Positions 62,256 to 64,000 of a DNA stretch of 64,000 nt are shown one piece after another (positions within the stretch are counted from its first letter, which is position 1; each line of letters begins with the position of its first letter). The DNA is from Panorpa germanica. Its lineage: Eukaryota > Arthropoda > Insecta > Mecoptera > Panorpidae. The stretch spans positions 1,674,001 through 1,738,000 of the forward strand of contig OY783217.1 of assembly GCA_963678705.1 (NCBI GenBank). Reading direction: 5' to 3'. The position numbers and the translations under genes are program-made. The notes beneath the pieces are model-generated. The model was not told where the DNA came from and did no database searches. It saw only the letters and a program-made list of their open reading frames with translations.

Positions 62256-63119
62256 CAGCGGTTCTCAAAGTGTGCTGCGCGACCCCCAAGGGGGGCGCAA
62301 TGAAGACTCAGGGGGGGGCCAAAGCTTGGTTGAAAAATTAATTAAATTTACTTACAAAATAATAAAGCAAACTTTTTATTTTTAAAATTACAACAAGTGT
62401 ATAATTTTTAGTCAACGTCGTAAGAGTGCCGAACATTTTACTTTTTTTAGTTTATCAGAAAATACGGAAAAAATATGCAAACCTTCTGCAATGGACTGAA
62501 AAGGTGAAAAGCTTTGTAATGAAGCTAAGTTTGTACGAATGCGGTCTGAAAAGTGACAATTTGGAGCTATTTCCTAATCTTAAAATTATGATTGAAGAAA
62601 TGGATCTCAAAACTATTCCAACCAATGCAAAGAAATGCTCTCTTAAACACTTAGAAATCCTCAAATCTCGTTTTGAAAAATATTTTAATGAGAACTTGGA
62701 TGGTTTGGCATGGATTCAAAACTCGTTCAAACCATCAGTCGATGAGTGCTCCCTCAACATGAAGGAAAAAGAAAATCTCATTGACCTCCAAGGTGACACT
62801 GGGCTTGCAATTCTTGATATTCACACTGAAGCTCTTTTAATTATTATTGCTTTGAGTTACAAATATCAATTATGTACTATAGTAGCTAAAATAAATAAAT
62901 AAATTGTAATAGTTTGTATAGAATTTGTTGTTTGATTACGATTAAATCAAACATTGCCCCATTAGAGTATGCATAGAATGTGTAAAACTTAACCAAATAA
63001 TAATTGACTGTAAAATGTCAAATGCAACTTATAATATATAGTACGCTTACATGTAGGGGGGCCCGGCTTACAGCTGGATTATGCAGGGGGGCTCGAAGTA
63101 AAAAGTTTGAGAACCGCTG
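62256..63119 (+). mobile_element. hAT (Charlie-like) element with partial transposase
   Basis: Ends CAGCGGTTCTCAAAGTGTG and (reverse complement) CAGCGGTTCTCAAACTTTT match the hAT consensus CAGnGGTTCTCAA. Flanks ccttagac (62248-62255) and ccctagac (63120-63127) are an 8-bp target duplication with one mismatch. Length 864 bp, internally deleted. Confidence 0.9.
62426..62902 (+). pseudogene. C-terminal fragment of a ZBED/SCAND3-type hAT transposase
   Basis: An open frame of 158 codons contains ELFPNLKIMIEE, HLEILKSRFEKYF, WIQNSFKPSVD and LNMKEKENLIDLQGD. This is the segment typically found near the C-terminus of SCAND3/ZBED5-like hAT proteins. The BED finger, the catalytic core upstream and the usual hAT dimerisation block are absent. 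It is not functional as a transposase. The first ~10 codons and the last ~20 are probably not original coding sequence. Confidence 0.7.
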
Positions 63120-63127
63120 CCCTAGAC

Positions 63128-64000
63128 TAAAAAAATGTTTCAAATAAATTGAATCTTTCTAATAGTCATAAAATTACATAATTATCATTGCTAACTATTA
63201 TTATGTTTTTTATTTTTAAAGTTTATGTACCAATTTGCGGCTACATTTAACGACTTCGAACCTTGGGTCGTTATAAACACATAAATGCATGGAAATATAA
63301 TTCATATATACATTTATATGTATACTCACATTGTGCAAAACATTTTAATAGCTGATATATGGCTTAATTTATCGCAATCTAACCGATAGATGTAAAACAA
63401 GGTAATAAAATATTATATAGAAATTTCGCGTGCAATGCAATTTGGTTTTTAAGATATTTTGCAGTAAATTTAATAAAATCAGAAATGATTTTTTTGTATT
63501 ATAAAGTATATAAAACGCGATTTACACACAGAATTTTTCATGCCGGAAAACCGGCGCCGATTGATAATGTAAAAGTTTCGTAAAATGTAACAGCATGCTT
63601 GCGATGCATTGTGTGTATAATAAAATAAGTATGCGCAAGAAAGAATTGATCAAACTTATGTATTTAAAATTTACAGTTAGTTATTTAAATCGCTGCATGA
63701 CCAGTTAATATATTAACAGATATTTTTATACGAAGATTTTAATGATAACTTTTAATTAGGTTTTTTAACAATAGTTTAAATATAAATTAATTGAAATATA
63801 TTACATTTAACCAGACATTGCAATGCACTGATATCAACAGAATCTCAAAAAGTTAATCTTAAGTTAAAGATATAGGTCAGGTCATTTAAATCAGATAGTG
63901 GCAAGCTGTAAACAATTCAGAAACCAAAGTTTTAAAGTGTTGATTTCGATCAGCGAGTTCTTGTGAACTGAACGTTGTTGCATTTCGATTTACAGTATTT
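63128..64000. other. Window end, no gene recognised
   Basis: AT-rich. The last ~100 bp (cagcgagttcttgtgaactg) are less AT-rich and could be the start of a promoter or leader continuing beyond the window; this cannot be decided here. Confidence 0.25.

Overview
The window is nuclear DNA from an insect. Protein-coding genes are split by short introns with GT/AG borders. The base composition is strongly AT-rich. Three genes (an odorant-binding protein, UDP-glycosyltransferases with C-terminal membrane anchors, and a ZAD zinc-finger protein) belong to arthropod- or insect-typical families. The order is not proven; the UGT style is reminiscent of Lepidoptera, but I would not rely on that. No tRNA, rRNA, CRISPR or bacterial feature is visible.

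Left part (1-5.3 kb): the last exon of an unidentified + strand gene, then a large inverted repeat structure. Two arms of ~145-bp tandem units in opposite orientation enclose a ~300-bp tandem array. A diverged ~180-bp repeat lies on both sides.

Gene-rich part (5.6-29.4 kb): 6-phosphogluconate dehydrogenase (12 exons, minus strand, 484 aa) carries a complete two-exon HCN/CNG-like channel gene in its sixth intron, on the same strand. Next come a ZAD-C2H2 zinc-finger gene (450 aa, 8 fingers), a low-complexity protein gene that cannot be fully resolved, and a tandem cluster of three five-exon UGT genes on the + strand. An odorant-binding protein gene sits on the minus strand between UGT 1 and UGT 2. 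NDUFA12 (complex I) closes the block. All exon borders given were read from the sequence, and the reading phases close in every one of these genes except the low-complexity one.

Right part (29.4-64 kb): mostly introns or intergenic DNA filled with mobile elements. Several have target-site duplications that I can see: two PIF/Harbinger-type MITEs (TAA), three hAT-type elements (8 bp), 5'-truncated LINE tails (10-13 bp), and an ORF1-only LINE-like element with a perfect 13-bp duplication. A probable signal-peptide exon at 40858 starts a gene running to the right; a phase-compatible second exon lies at 44058. Isolated splice-flanked candidate exons on the minus strand (46027-46115 and 57183-57307) suggest at least one more gene whose body lies in or beyond this region.

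The most unusual items are the ORF1-only retroelement (59526-61259), the inverted tandem-array block (620-4720), the nested channel with a changed selectivity filter, and the 57.1-57.3 kb coding-like block. In that block one in-frame TAA separates a hydrophilic segment from a membrane-spanning segment.
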